Origin: Lewinellaceae bacterium
GTDB lineage: Bacteria > Bacteroidota > Bacteroidia > Chitinophagales > Saprospiraceae
Direction of reading: 5' to 3'
Length of the DNA stretch: 64,000 bases
NCBI GenBank assembly: GCA_020636405.1
Contig: JACJXW010000009.1
Span: 124,001 to 188,000, forward strand
Shown: piece after piece, positions 17,837 through 26,266 of the stretch
Numbering within the stretch: position 1 is the first letter of the stretch
Layout of the letters: each line of letters begins with the position of its first letter
Program-made: the position numbers and the translations under genes
The notes under the pieces: model-generated
What the model saw: the letters and a program-made list of their open reading frames with translations, nothing else
Told to the model about the DNA's origin: nothing
Databases searched by the model: none

Positions 17837-17997
17837 AGAGTGTGTTCAAAATTCAATCAATGGCCTACGAACGGCAAATTTTGTTTCATCCGGCGTTAAA
17901 TTTTTCGTCGGATTGCCCGCATCCGACTGCAAAATTTGCCTTGTCTGAAACAAAATTTTCTCGTTCTCGACTCATCATTGAAATTTGAACACACTCT
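17837..17997. mobile_element. MITE, 161 bp, same ends as the GH9 insertion
   Basis: Perfect 14-bp terminal inverted repeats AGAGTGTGTTCAAA (17837-17850) and complement (17984-17997). Inside are further complementary arms: AAATTTTGTTTCA (17876-17888) with TGAAACAAAATTT (17945-17957), and GTCGGAT/ATCCGAC around a 7-nt loop (17910-17930). The element can thus fold into one long hairpin and has no ORF. No clear target-site duplication is seen. Confidence 0.7.
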
Positions 17998-18005
17998 AAT
18001 ATCAA

Positions 18006-18049
18006 AAGCTGTTTGCATTAGATCCTTCAGAATGAAATGCAAACAGCTT
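18006..18049 (-). terminator. Intrinsic-type terminator after the cytochrome c peroxidase gene
   Basis: A perfect 14-bp stem, AAGCTGTTTGCATT (18006-18019) with AATGCAAACAGCTT (18036-18049), and a 16-nt loop. It lies 27 bp past the stop codon, followed on the minus strand by a short T-rich run (TTTTGAT). Confidence 0.75.
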
Positions 18050-18075
18050 CTTAGGCCGATAGCCCTTCCGAGCTT

Positions 18076-19431
18076 TCAGTCACACCCCATATCCTGCCGC
18101 GACTGCCCGTCATTGTTCGGGAAGCACAGCCCTGAAAATACGGCATCCGGCTCAAACCGTTTGAGGTTCCGGTCGCGTAAAGCATGCTCCAGGAAGGCTG
18201 TTATGGCGTCAATTTCCTCATCGGCCAGGCCGAGCGGATGGAACCCTTCCGCCAGTTGGGAGGCGGGTACTGCCGGGTTTTCCCCTACACCCCGGTTTTT
18301 GTAGGCCACCACCTCCCGGATGGACCGGAAACTGGCGCCATGCCCGTAGAAGGGCGAATTCTTTAGGTTGTAGAGCTGAGGAGTTTTGAATTTATAGGCG
18401 TCTTCCGGCCTTCCGGTAAAACCACCCCGGCCGAGGTTGGCGGGGGAATCGGCAGGCGCCTGAAAGACCTCTTCCGGGCAGTCGGAAAGGCTTTTCATGC
18501 CCAGCGCGTAAAAATCCATGTTGTTGAGCGCCGGCCCCGTGTGGCAACTGCTGCATTCGGCCTTGGTAAAGAAAAGCAGGGCGCCTTTCTTCTCCAGTTC
18601 CGATAACGCGAACTGATCTCCCCGCAGCCACTGCTGAAAGGGGGCTTCGTTGGCGAGCAGCGTCCGTTCGTAGGCGGCCATCGCTAACCCGGCGGTTATT
18701 TTGTTGTATCGCTCCGCTTCCGGGCGCTCGGGGAAGGCCTGGTCGAACAGCTCCTTATACCCCAGGCTTTCCAGAGTTTCCCGGTCCGGGAGCAGGCGGT
18801 GTACATCAATGCCGGCGATAGCCTGGGATTCCAGGCCCTGGAACCCCAGGTGGTTGACGGCTTTCGGTGTTCCGGACTGCCAGGCGTGTTCGGTGCCGGC
18901 GTTTGGGCCGGTGGCGCCAAACTGGCCGTTCCACAGAGTGACTTCCTGGTAGGCGGAATTCAACGCCGAAGGGCTGCGGATGGGTTGCACGTCGAGGTCT
19001 GCCGCATTGTAGGTTTCGTTGGCCCGGCGGCCCTCTCCGGCCATGCCAAACCCTTCTCCTCCCTCTCCAATTCCCTGGTGCCTGCCCGCCTGGAAGCCGG
19101 CGGCGGCAAAGTGGCAGGAAGCGCAGGAATAAGTCCCCATGCCCCTATCATTTTTTGGCGCCATGGCCAGGCCGGCCTCGTGGAAAAGCATTTTGCCCAG
19201 AGCTACTTTTTCCGGGGTCAATGGGTTGAGTGGGTCTTGCGGAATCTCATGCAGGCTAGTGGATGAAGGCAGTCGGTAGAAGTCGAGGCCCCGGCCGCCG
19301 GCTTGTTCCAGCAGGGCGGTTTCCAGGGCATCACCTAAGGGGTCCGCGACGCCGTAGGCTTCTTCTTTTTCACAGGATGCCAGTAGGAACAGGGCCAGCA
19401 GCCCCATCAATAAAACGGTTTTCTCTTTCAT
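18076..19431 (-). CDS. Di-haem cytochrome c peroxidase family lipoprotein
   Basis: 451 aa. The N-terminus MKEKTVLLMGLLALFLLASC ends in a lipobox with Cys20, so the protein should be a lipoprotein. Two haem c sites are visible: Cys103-Ala-Ser-Cys106-His107 and Cys293-Ser-Ser-Cys296-His297, each heading a cytochrome c fold, as in the CcpA/MauG superfamily. Family knowledge: members reduce H2O2 with two electrons from small cytochromes, or oxidise protein side chains (MauG type). The fold pattern (PLTPEKVALGKMLFHE, QLYNLKNSPFYGHGA) is that of the peroxidase branch common in Bacteroidota. It is a single gene with its own terminator; no MauG partner or cytochrome donor lies beside it. Confidence 0.9.
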   Translation of the reverse strand: MKEKTVLLMGLLALFLLASCEKEEAYGVADPLGDALETALLEQAGGRGLDFYRLPSSTSLHEIPQDPLNPLTPEKVALGKMLFHEAGLAMAPKNDRGMGTYSCASCHFAAAGFQAGRHQGIGEGGEGFGMAGEGRRANETYNAADLDVQPIRSPSALNSAYQEVTLWNGQFGATGPNAGTEHAWQSGTPKAVNHLGFQGLESQAIAGIDVHRLLPDRETLESLGYKELFDQAFPERPEAERYNKITAGLAMAAYERTLLANEAPFQQWLRGDQFALSELEKKGALLFFTKAECSSCHTGPALNNMDFYALGMKSLSDCPEEVFQAPADSPANLGRGGFTGRPEDAYKFKTPQLYNLKNSPFYGHGASFRSIREVVAYKNRGVGENPAVPASQLAEGFHPLGLADEEIDAITAFLEHALRDRNLKRFEPDAVFSGLCFPNNDGQSRQDMGCD

Positions 19432-19778
19432 CGTAAATGAGTTAACAGTGAAAAAATCGGTGCTGACGGGGGGAGGTAGAACTGGCAGGAACGCTAAGGA
19501 TGCAGGCGAAGCAATACAGCGGCTCCTCTTTTGGACTTGTTTCCCGGATAAGAAGCCGTATGGCGTACCGGGAAAATCGAGGGCGGCCCGCCGCAGCTGG
19601 AAAATATCGAAGAGGAAAAATTGAATGTGGGAGGTAGGATGTTCGCTCGCAGGCCAACGGTTCGTTCAGCTCTACGAATTAAAGGGAAGAGAAAACAGCT
19701 TATAAAAGGGCATTACGGCTTATGGAGAAATTTGTTTCATGAAATTCAGTTTTTTTTGGCGGGGCGGCTGCCGGCCCC
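19432..19778. other. Intergenic, upstream of cytochrome c peroxidase
   Basis: About 350 bp without a convincing gene. A 71-codon minus-strand reading (19442-19657) has no recognisable domain and an unlikely composition (rich in Arg, Ser, Pro). The promoter of the peroxidase gene should be here, but I could not place it. Confidence 0.5.
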
Positions 19779-19935
19779 TTATTCTTTCAACCGCTCCGCC
19801 TTCCACGCCTCCACGGCCTTGAGCTCACTGCTGAAATTCACCCCCACGGCGACCACCTCCTTGCCGCTTTGGCGGTAAGCGTTGGTTGCAGCCCCTGCGG
19901 GCATGGCCTCAGATGTCTGGTTAAGGCCATTTATT
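19779..19935 (-). pseudogene. C-terminal stub of a PD-(D/E)XK/AAA-like (DUF1703-type) protein
   Basis: The minus strand ends ...AYRQSGKEVVAVGVNFSS followed by a Glu/Lys-rich helix and stop. This matches the end of the nuclease-like domain of the large Bacteroidota AAA-like/DUF1703 family, where the strand V-V-x-V-G-V-N-F closes the fold. Only some 50 codons remain; nothing similar continues upstream. A decayed remnant; function of the family is itself unclear. Confidence 0.55.
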
Positions 19936-19949
19936 CTCAGCGGAGATAG

Positions 19950-20003
19950 GTTTTGTGCATTGCCTTCCCAAGTCCCTCTGGCGCCGCCCTAAATGCACAA
20001 AAC
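19950..20003. repeat. Inverted repeat downstream of kinase 2
   Basis: GTTTTGTGCATT (19950-19961) is fully complementary to AATGCACAAAAC (19992-20003), with a 30-nt loop. It lies 33 bp past the stop of kinase 2 and may end its transcript, although no U-tract follows on the minus strand. Confidence 0.4.
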
Positions 20004-20036
20004 TTATATAATACCCGAACGATCAGGGATTGTAAC

Positions 20037-22499
20037 CTATTCTCCTCGTTGATACTTCTTCTTTTCAGGGATCATAACCGTAAATGTAGCCCCACGGGCC
20101 CCTCTTTCGGCAATGATATCCCCTCCCAGTATTTTAAGGATCTTCCTGGTGATGAACAGCCCTACACCAGAACCCTGCCGCAGGGCGCCAATATCAGAGA
20201 GTTGGGAAAAAGGTTGGAAGAGTTTATTTTCCCGCCCCTTTTCCCAGCCTATGCCGTTGTCTTTGATACTGAGCAGCCACTTGTCGTCTTGAGCCGCAGC
20301 CTTGATCACGATGTGGGGCTCTTGCCCATGGCTGCTGAACTTGAGTGCATTGGAAATAAGGTTGCCCCAAACGATCTTCATCAGATGCCGGTCTGAACAG
20401 ATCTCCGGTAAGCCGTCGTATAGGGCCACGGCGCCGGTCTTTTCAACCACCTCGGCTTGTTCTCTTAAAATGCTCTCAATGAGGGCGCCCAGGCTAAAAC
20501 GGGAGAAACGCAGGCCGGCCTGCTCGATATTCATGATCAAAACAAGAGAATTGATCAGGCTTTCCATATCTACAAGTATCTGCAGGGCTTCTGCCTTCCA
20601 TCCTTTCGCCAGGCCTTCGCCGGAATAGGCAAACAGGTTGTTCAATATTATTTTTAACCGAAACAGGGGCCCCTTCAGGTCGTGGGCCATAGAATATTGA
20701 ATGGCCTGAAGTTTCTCAATAGTATCGGCCAGTTTTTTTTTCTCTTCCAGGGAAGCTTGTTCAAAATAGGCCAACTGCTTCTGGAAGCGCTGAAAATTTC
20801 CTCTGAGGCGGATGATGTCCTGATTAATGGCATTAAATTCATCGGCAAGTTCCGGCCTTCCCTGAAGGAACGCTGCGGCGGATACCGCCGGCGCGGCATT
20901 GCCGGCAGGGTTTTCGGTTGCTCTGATATCGACTGACAAGCTTGCTTCCATTGCCTGGAAAAAGCTTTCAGCCTGCTCCATCTGATCATGGATCTTTCTT
21001 AGGAAAGCATTGACTTGTCGCCGGGCCTGAATGTTCCGGTAAATTTGCCTTGCCCATAATAGTAAAGTGGTTATCAGAAGGAAGGAAGCAGTTATCAGCA
21101 GGCGCCGTCGCCTTTGTTGTTCTTTCAGTACCTCATTTTCCTTTTTCAACAAGTCATTTTTCAACTCCTCAGCCTTAAAAGCGGCAGATAATTCCTGGAA
21201 GCGGGCCATGCTTTCCAGGCTGAATATACTATCCTGGAGCCGGGTATATAATTTATAGGCGCCTAAAGCTTCCCGGTGGCGCCCCCGGCGTGTCAGGAAA
21301 TCGGAATAAACGGCATAAAAATCGGCTTTTTCTTCAATATTCTTTGACGATTCAATATAGCGCGCAGTTTCCTTTAAAAAATATTCCGCTTGCTCCCATT
21401 TGCCTTGTTCCATGTACAGGACGGCAAGCACCCTGCTGGATTCGGCATATTGAATAAATTGTTTCGTCTTCTTTTGATAAGTGTTGCCGAGCAGGAGGAA
21501 CCGCTCTGCAGATGCCGGGTCGCCGAGGTGCAGATAGCATTCGCCTAAAGAGATCTGGATGTTGGAAGTTTCCATTGGCAATGCATTCATTTTCAGTGCC
21601 TTTTCCAGGGTGGCGGCAGCTCCCTGAAAATCGCCTTCCAGCTTTTGGACCCTGGCCATGTTGGCATAGATACTGGCCGGGTTAACAGGAAATAGGAGGC
21701 GTTCTGTCAATTGAACGCTGATGTCGGCATGTTTTCGGGCGTTTTCCAACTCCCCGGCCAAAGAATACAGCTTTGCCAGCATACTATGGTCCTGAGCGAG
21801 ATTGGCGCTGTCCTGCGTTGCTTCATCTGCCTGAAGCGTGAGCAGCGCATACTTCAGGGCCTTGTCGTACTTGCCCATGTCTTCATACAGCTGGCGCAGG
21901 TTGTAAAATATACTGGCCGATTCAATATTGAACCGGTAAAGTAATTGAAGGGCTTCCTGGTAGGCATTTTCGCAAGAGTCCAGAAGGCCCAGCCTGCGAT
22001 AAGCCGCACCAATGCCTACATAGATGTTGTAAAGCTCCTTATGGCCATCGGGTAGTAGCCCTTCCTTTTGATAGATAACCGGCAGGAATGTGGAGTCAAT
22101 GGCAACCTGAAGCTCTCCCAGGTAGATATGGCAAACCCCCGCCCTGTAAGATAACTGGGCCCATAGGGCGGGGCTGATCTGATAGGGGCAGTAGCGGATG
22201 CCTTCCTGAAAACACTTCAGAGCTTGCTGGTATTCTCCTTCATAATAATATGCTTGCCCGATGAGATGGCAGGCGGCGCCGGCCAGGGAATCGGCGCCTT
22301 GGCGCTGTGCGAGGAGCAATAACGCTCTCCCTGCCGCTTTTGCCTGTGCGTATTCTTTTGCCTCTAAATGCCTGGAGCTTTGATTCAGGCGGGCTTTCAT
22401 CGGCTGGTCCTCCGCCGGAGCCGGAGATTGGGCGGGGCTGAAGGCCGGACAAAAGGCAAACAGCAGAAAGAAATACCGGCAGATCATAACGCTTTTCAT
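20037..22499 (-). CDS. TPR-sensor histidine kinase (kinase 2)
   Basis: 820 aa. Signal peptide (1-23), periplasmic TPR repeats (about 40-420), a short coiled coil, one membrane helix (RRRRLLITASFLLITTLLLW), a cytoplasmic linker with coiled coil, then HisKA and HATPase_c. The phospho-acceptor is His606 in QYSMAHDLKGPL. The N box (WGNLISNALKFS), G1 (KDNGIGWE) and G2 (GSGVGLFITRKI) are intact. It lies 27 bp after the deletion-derived kinase gene and in the same direction as the LuxR-type regulator, the probable phosphotransfer partner. Sequence outside the boxes is distinct from kinase 1, so this is not a recent copy. Confidence 0.92.
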   Translation of the reverse strand: MKSVMICRYFFLLFAFCPAFSPAQSPAPAEDQPMKARLNQSSRHLEAKEYAQAKAAGRALLLLAQRQGADSLAGAACHLIGQAYYYEGEYQQALKCFQEGIRYCPYQISPALWAQLSYRAGVCHIYLGELQVAIDSTFLPVIYQKEGLLPDGHKELYNIYVGIGAAYRRLGLLDSCENAYQEALQLLYRFNIESASIFYNLRQLYEDMGKYDKALKYALLTLQADEATQDSANLAQDHSMLAKLYSLAGELENARKHADISVQLTERLLFPVNPASIYANMARVQKLEGDFQGAAATLEKALKMNALPMETSNIQISLGECYLHLGDPASAERFLLLGNTYQKKTKQFIQYAESSRVLAVLYMEQGKWEQAEYFLKETARYIESSKNIEEKADFYAVYSDFLTRRGRHREALGAYKLYTRLQDSIFSLESMARFQELSAAFKAEELKNDLLKKENEVLKEQQRRRRLLITASFLLITTLLLWARQIYRNIQARRQVNAFLRKIHDQMEQAESFFQAMEASLSVDIRATENPAGNAAPAVSAAAFLQGRPELADEFNAINQDIIRLRGNFQRFQKQLAYFEQASLEEKKKLADTIEKLQAIQYSMAHDLKGPLFRLKIILNNLFAYSGEGLAKGWKAEALQILVDMESLINSLVLIMNIEQAGLRFSRFSLGALIESILREQAEVVEKTGAVALYDGLPEICSDRHLMKIVWGNLISNALKFSSHGQEPHIVIKAAAQDDKWLLSIKDNGIGWEKGRENKLFQPFSQLSDIGALRQGSGVGLFITRKILKILGGDIIAERGARGATFTVMIPEKKKYQRGE

Positions 22500-22526
22500 A
22501 GGCTTGGTTTTCGTTGTGGCGGCTTG

Positions 22527-23876
22527 CTAATTCTCTTCGGCAGGCAGGCGTAGAATGAACCGGGCCCCTTTCCCTTTCCCTTCGCTCTCTAGTGTGATCG
22601 AGCCGTTATGGCGCTCTACAATACGTTTGACGATGGCCAGCCCGGCGCCGGTGCCGGGAAAAACGTCGCGGTTATGAGCGGATTGGAACAAGTGGTACTC
22701 CACAAAAGCCTCATAGGCTTTCTTGTAGTTTTTCAGGTCAAATAATATTCGGGCTTCAATTCCCATTGCGTGATTCAGTAGCAGCATATCTGTTATGCTG
22801 CCGGCGCTTTCCTTGGCGGCCCTCACTAGCGGCAGTGCTTCCGCCGCCCGGCCGAGCCCGGCCAACGCCTCGGCTGACAGCACCTCCACTCTGGCTGTTT
22901 TGGTATGGTCTTGTACGCTCCTGAAGTAAGTCAGGCAATCCGTAAGGCGAGCTAAGGCCGGGGCATATTTTTTTTGCTCGATCTCTGTTTGCGCTATCAG
23001 ATATAGGGCAGTGTACGCATCATTTTCATAGCCGAGTTCCAGCGCTTTTTCATATTGTAACCGGGAAAAATAGGCAGCCGAGTCCAGTTTTCCCAGATCA
23101 GAATAAGCGTTGAACAACTGGGTATAAAAATTGAACAGTACACTCTGAGAACCTGATTTTAATGCATACTGATAACCGGCCATCAGCGTTTCCTTTGCTT
23201 TGGCTTTTTGCCCCAGCCGCAATTGGGAAAGCCCTGCGGTAAAATTAGCCAGGGCTATAGCGTAATTGTTCTCAGTAGAATAGGCAATGGCCTGGAATTC
23301 TTCTGCCGTATCCAGGTATTTCTCATTTTGGCCGGTACGGGCGTATACCTCCACTATCGGGACATACAAACGGGTAATAGACTGAGCGTAGATGCTATCG
23401 GATAGCATGCCCTTTGCAGTCTCGGCGTAATCAAGGGCCGCCCGGTAGAGTATGGCCGCCGAATCGAAGGACTGGAGAGAATAGTAACCAAAGCCGGCAT
23501 ATATATTATAAGCATTCAACACCAACTCCGGGTCCCCGTAGGCCAGAGCCTTTTTCAACATCTCCTTTCCTTCCTGTCGGACTATTTGAAAATCCCCCAT
23601 ATTGCCGCGGGCGGCCAGGAGTATATAATTGGCGTGGGCCTCGGCGCCGGCGTTTTTCTGCTCAAAGGCAAACGCGAGCCATTCCTGCGCCCAATGTATC
23701 TTCTGATCCATTGTCGGTGACTTTTGGGCGAGCAAGGACAAGAGCTCCAGTTTGCGTTCCGCCGACCGGACGGTGTCCAGTTCGGCTTGCCATTCTTCGA
23801 TCTGGGAGGCCTTTAATGGGCAAAAGAGAAAAATAAAAAAAGCCGAAAGTAAAATTTTTGCTTTACCACTCTTCAT
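22527..23876 (-). CDS. TPR sensor fused to the end of a kinase ATPase domain (internal deletion)
   Basis: 449 aa. Signal peptide (about 1-22), then TPR repeats to about residue 390. At residue 396 (near 22,690) the text changes from EAFVEYH directly into LFQSAHNRDVFPGTGAGL, i.e. the end of the F box and the G2 box of HATPase_c, and ends RFILRLPAEEN. Compare kinase 1: LFRTAHDRRTFPGTGIGL. The membrane helix, the H-box dimerisation domain, the N box and the G1 box are missing, and the frame is kept. Such TPR sensors often continue ...LFQDS at this point, so recombination at a shared Leu-Phe-Gln sequence is a plausible cause. It cannot autophosphorylate, and without a membrane helix it would be periplasmic. 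Possibly a decoy sensor, or a decaying gene. Confidence 0.8.
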   Translation of the reverse strand: MKSGKAKILLSAFFIFLFCPLKASQIEEWQAELDTVRSAERKLELLSLLAQKSPTMDQKIHWAQEWLAFAFEQKNAGAEAHANYILLAARGNMGDFQIVRQEGKEMLKKALAYGDPELVLNAYNIYAGFGYYSLQSFDSAAILYRAALDYAETAKGMLSDSIYAQSITRLYVPIVEVYARTGQNEKYLDTAEEFQAIAYSTENNYAIALANFTAGLSQLRLGQKAKAKETLMAGYQYALKSGSQSVLFNFYTQLFNAYSDLGKLDSAAYFSRLQYEKALELGYENDAYTALYLIAQTEIEQKKYAPALARLTDCLTYFRSVQDHTKTARVEVLSAEALAGLGRAAEALPLVRAAKESAGSITDMLLLNHAMGIEARILFDLKNYKKAYEAFVEYHLFQSAHNRDVFPGTGAGLAIVKRIVERHNGSITLESEGKGKGARFILRLPAEEN

Positions 23877-24028
23877 AATAATGGTTTTGATGAAGGCGTG
23901 TTTTTAGCCTTGAAAATCAGGCTTGAGAGCTAACGCTGGGCCAGTGCCCGGATGAGGGAATGCATGAAAATAAACAGAATTCGGCCAGATGGGGGCCCTG
24001 AACCGTATTGCGTTCTTGTTGTCTGTAT

Positions 24029-24649
24029 CTACAAGTTACCTTTAATGGCACGGATAGCATCGATCCTGTTATTGACATTCAGTTTGTTATATACCTTTTT
24101 AACATAATACTTTACCCCGTCTACCGATATGCCCAGAATTTGGGCCGCTTCCTGGTAGGAATGGCCGTCGGCGAAAAGGTTCAGCAACTGAAGTTCTTTT
24201 GCCGTCAGTGATGCCTGGCCCGTTTTGGGAGGATTGAAATATTCGATGACCCACCGCGCCATTTGCGGAGAGATCAGAGCCCCGCCTTTTTGGACGATCT
24301 GGATGAAGGAAGGTAATTGCAAAGCAGGAAAGTCCTTTAACAAATATCCCGTTGCGCCAGAACTGAAAGCCTGAAGCAGTTGCTCCCTGCCTTCAAATTG
24401 GGTGAGCATGATCAGGTCGGCCCGGGGGAAACGCTGCCGTAAGGCAGGCAAGGCCTCCAGGCCAGACTGCCCGGGCAGGTCAATATCGAGGAAAAGGATA
24501 TCTATTTCGGCCCGGGAAGGCAGGGCTTCCCAAAACTCCTCCACTGAGCCGGCGCTGACCAGGCATGTGATATCAGGTTGCAAACGGAGGGATGCGCTTA
24601 TGCTTTGCCGGTAAATAGGGTCATCTTCAATAAAGGCTACCTTCAGCAT
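24029..24649 (-). CDS. LuxR/NarL-type response regulator
   Basis: 206 aa. Receiver domain (about 1-120) with acidic pair Asp9/Asp10, phospho-acceptor Asp55 in LFLDIDLPGQSG, Thr83 (MLTQF) and Lys105 (LLKDF). A C-terminal LuxR-type helix-turn-helix follows (about 145-203: LTAKELQLLNLFADGHSYQE, then GISVDGVKYYVKKVYNKL). It should bind DNA as a dimer when phosphorylated. First gene of a minus-strand cluster with the truncated sensor (152 bp later) and kinase 2. Targets are unknown; the nearest non-coding DNA is the 1.6-kb region that separates it from the giant surface-protein genes. Confidence 0.95.
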   Translation of the reverse strand: MLKVAFIEDDPIYRQSISASLRLQPDITCLVSAGSVEEFWEALPSRAEIDILFLDIDLPGQSGLEALPALRQRFPRADLIMLTQFEGREQLLQAFSSGATGYLLKDFPALQLPSFIQIVQKGGALISPQMARWVIEYFNPPKTGQASLTAKELQLLNLFADGHSYQEAAQILGISVDGVKYYVKKVYNKLNVNNRIDAIRAIKGNL

Positions 24650-24873
24650 GTCTTAAATCATTGACTATTGAATTCGATGGTGCGCCATCCTTACGGATAG
24701 CGATGATCGCCGTATAAATTTACCATTAAAATTAACTTCCATTCCCCTGTTTTCAAAATCGCCTGGCCTCCCGTTCATTCTGGAAAAGGAGCAAAAGAGT
24801 GTTTAGGTCTTATTTTAATATCAAGAAAATCAATATGTTGTAAATAGTAAATGCGAAGGTGCGTTTTTTCTGA

Positions 24874-24900
24874 GGGGAACGAAAGCGCTCTTTTTGTCTG
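24874..24900 (+). promoter_or_regulatory. Repeated motif, copy 1
   Basis: GGGGAACGAAAGC followed 8 nt later by TGTCTG within a T-rich tract. It is matched at about 22 of 27 positions, without gaps, by 25780-25806. Role unknown: regulator site, small-RNA element or relic of duplication. Confidence 0.4.
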
Positions 24901-25310
24901 CTTTATTGCCTTTACATCTGCCTAAATTGCATCAAAATTAAAGGGTAATAAACAGCTTTATGAGGCCGCGGATAAAGATCTGCCGGCCTCTAAAACCCTT
25001 TTCAGTAAGAACAATTGAAAAAATTCCCTCATCATGGAAAAAGAGATACGGCTGATCCTTCAAATGGCCGCCAAAATACTACAGGCGGTTATTTTTTCGG
25101 GACACAAGGGCCAAAAATCACCGGAAATTCTGCCAAAACCACTGTTTCCCAGTCAGTTGACGCCCCTGTTTTCAGTGTTTGAAAACCGGAAAACACCAGG
25201 GTTTACCCCTCGAAAGAGCGCCCGGCCACCCTTGTCGGATGATTGGGCAGCCCATGGTGTGCCTGGCCGGCTCCTACCGGAGCAGCGCCTGGCCGTGCTC
25301 TTGCCCGGCG

Positions 25311-25351
25311 CCGGCAGGCAGGGCAGGGTAGTGCTGCGGCCTGCCTGTCGG
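25311..25351. repeat. GC-rich hairpin
   Basis: CCGGCAGGCAGG (25311-25322) pairs with CCTGCCTGTCGG (25340-25351), 12 bp with one G-T pair and a 17-nt loop. Possibly a REP-like palindrome; no second copy was noticed in the window. Confidence 0.35.
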
Positions 25352-25779
25352 CGAAGCGTCAGCCTGCAACCGGGTATGGCGCGGCGCCTTGTCCTGCGTT
25401 CGTTCCCGCTGCAGAGAGTACCGGCGCCCTGTCGCATGAATTTTGCCGAGGAATGTAAGGCTACGTTTGGAGCCTCATCGGGGAGTGCCGAGTAGTACAA
25501 CAGCCGCGTTCGAATTGGAAAACCGGCGCCCGGGAGGCAAAGCCGGGATGAGGTGAAAATCGGCGCGGAATGGGCTCTCGGTACACTGCCGCCGGCTTCG
25601 AAATATGCTCCCTCTTACTCCAGAGGCATCAGCCGGTACCTGATGCTTCCCCTGCTCAGGCGAACCCGGCAGCAGGCAGTGCTTTGGGAGGTGGAAGGGG
25701 CTGAAGCGGGTATTGGGTTTTTATAAGAAATTGATTTACAGTTTTTTTACAAAAAAGATGGATGGTCCCTCGATTCTGG

Positions 25780-25806
25780 GGGGAACGAAAGCCTGTTTTC
25801 TGTCTG
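25780..25806 (+). promoter_or_regulatory. Repeated motif, copy 2
   Basis: Second copy of GGGGAACGAAAGC-N8-TGTCTG, 906 bp after the first and about 490 bp before the first surface-protein gene. Confidence 0.4.
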
Positions 25807-26266
25807 GCTAAAGGGGCCTTTCATCATCTACTTTTGGATCACGAAAAGTATTAAGCCCGGCTTCCGCAAAAAAAGCCGATTACCATAGAACAGATCACCC
25901 AATAGTGGAGTGGTATCAGCCCGCTCCAGCTGATATAACAAGACATTTACAGGGCATGCCCTACTGCGCAACCTTCGGCAAAAAGGCAGTACGGCAAGTG
26001 CTCCACCAATAAAAGCCAGGATGGCGGGAGCCTTCGTCCATTACCGGGCGGCGTGAAAACGCCGGCGCCGGCGGGTCTGCTGCATGCAGAACCGATAAGA
26101 AAAAGTAAATCAAACCAGATCATAAATTCATGCATTCGTTTTACTCTGGCGATGATATTCAACTGCATTCTCTATCAATGGTTTGGCTATGCATACGGCG
26201 CCCGATGCCATCGACAGCGGGCATTTTTCTCATAAATCTCGCAAAAAATATCAAAATCATACGATC

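Larger units (their letters stand above)
24650..26266. other. 1.6-kb intergenic region between regulator and surface-protein genes
   Basis: No convincing gene. A 153-codon plus-strand reading (25034-25495) begins plausibly (MEKEIRLILQMAAK) but turns into a low-complexity Arg/Pro/Gly-rich sequence typical of chance ORFs. The region holds two copies of a ~27-nt motif (24874 and 25780), a 12-bp GC hairpin (25311-25351), a 7-bp hairpin (GCATCAG/CTGATGC, 25626-25646) and presumably the promoters of both flanking units. The last 40 nt before 26267 are A-rich, as usual for Bacteroidota translation starts. Confidence 0.5.

Noticed and set aside
25034..25495. 153-codon plus-strand ORF in the long intergenic region
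   Set aside because: Low-complexity Arg/Pro/Gly/Leu translation with an equally long antisense ORF; no domain or neighbour logic. Start region MEKEIRLILQMAAK is not enough.
26183..26266. TTG at 26183 as start of the first surface protein
   Set aside because: It adds 28 polar residues before a clean signal peptide at the ATG at 26267.
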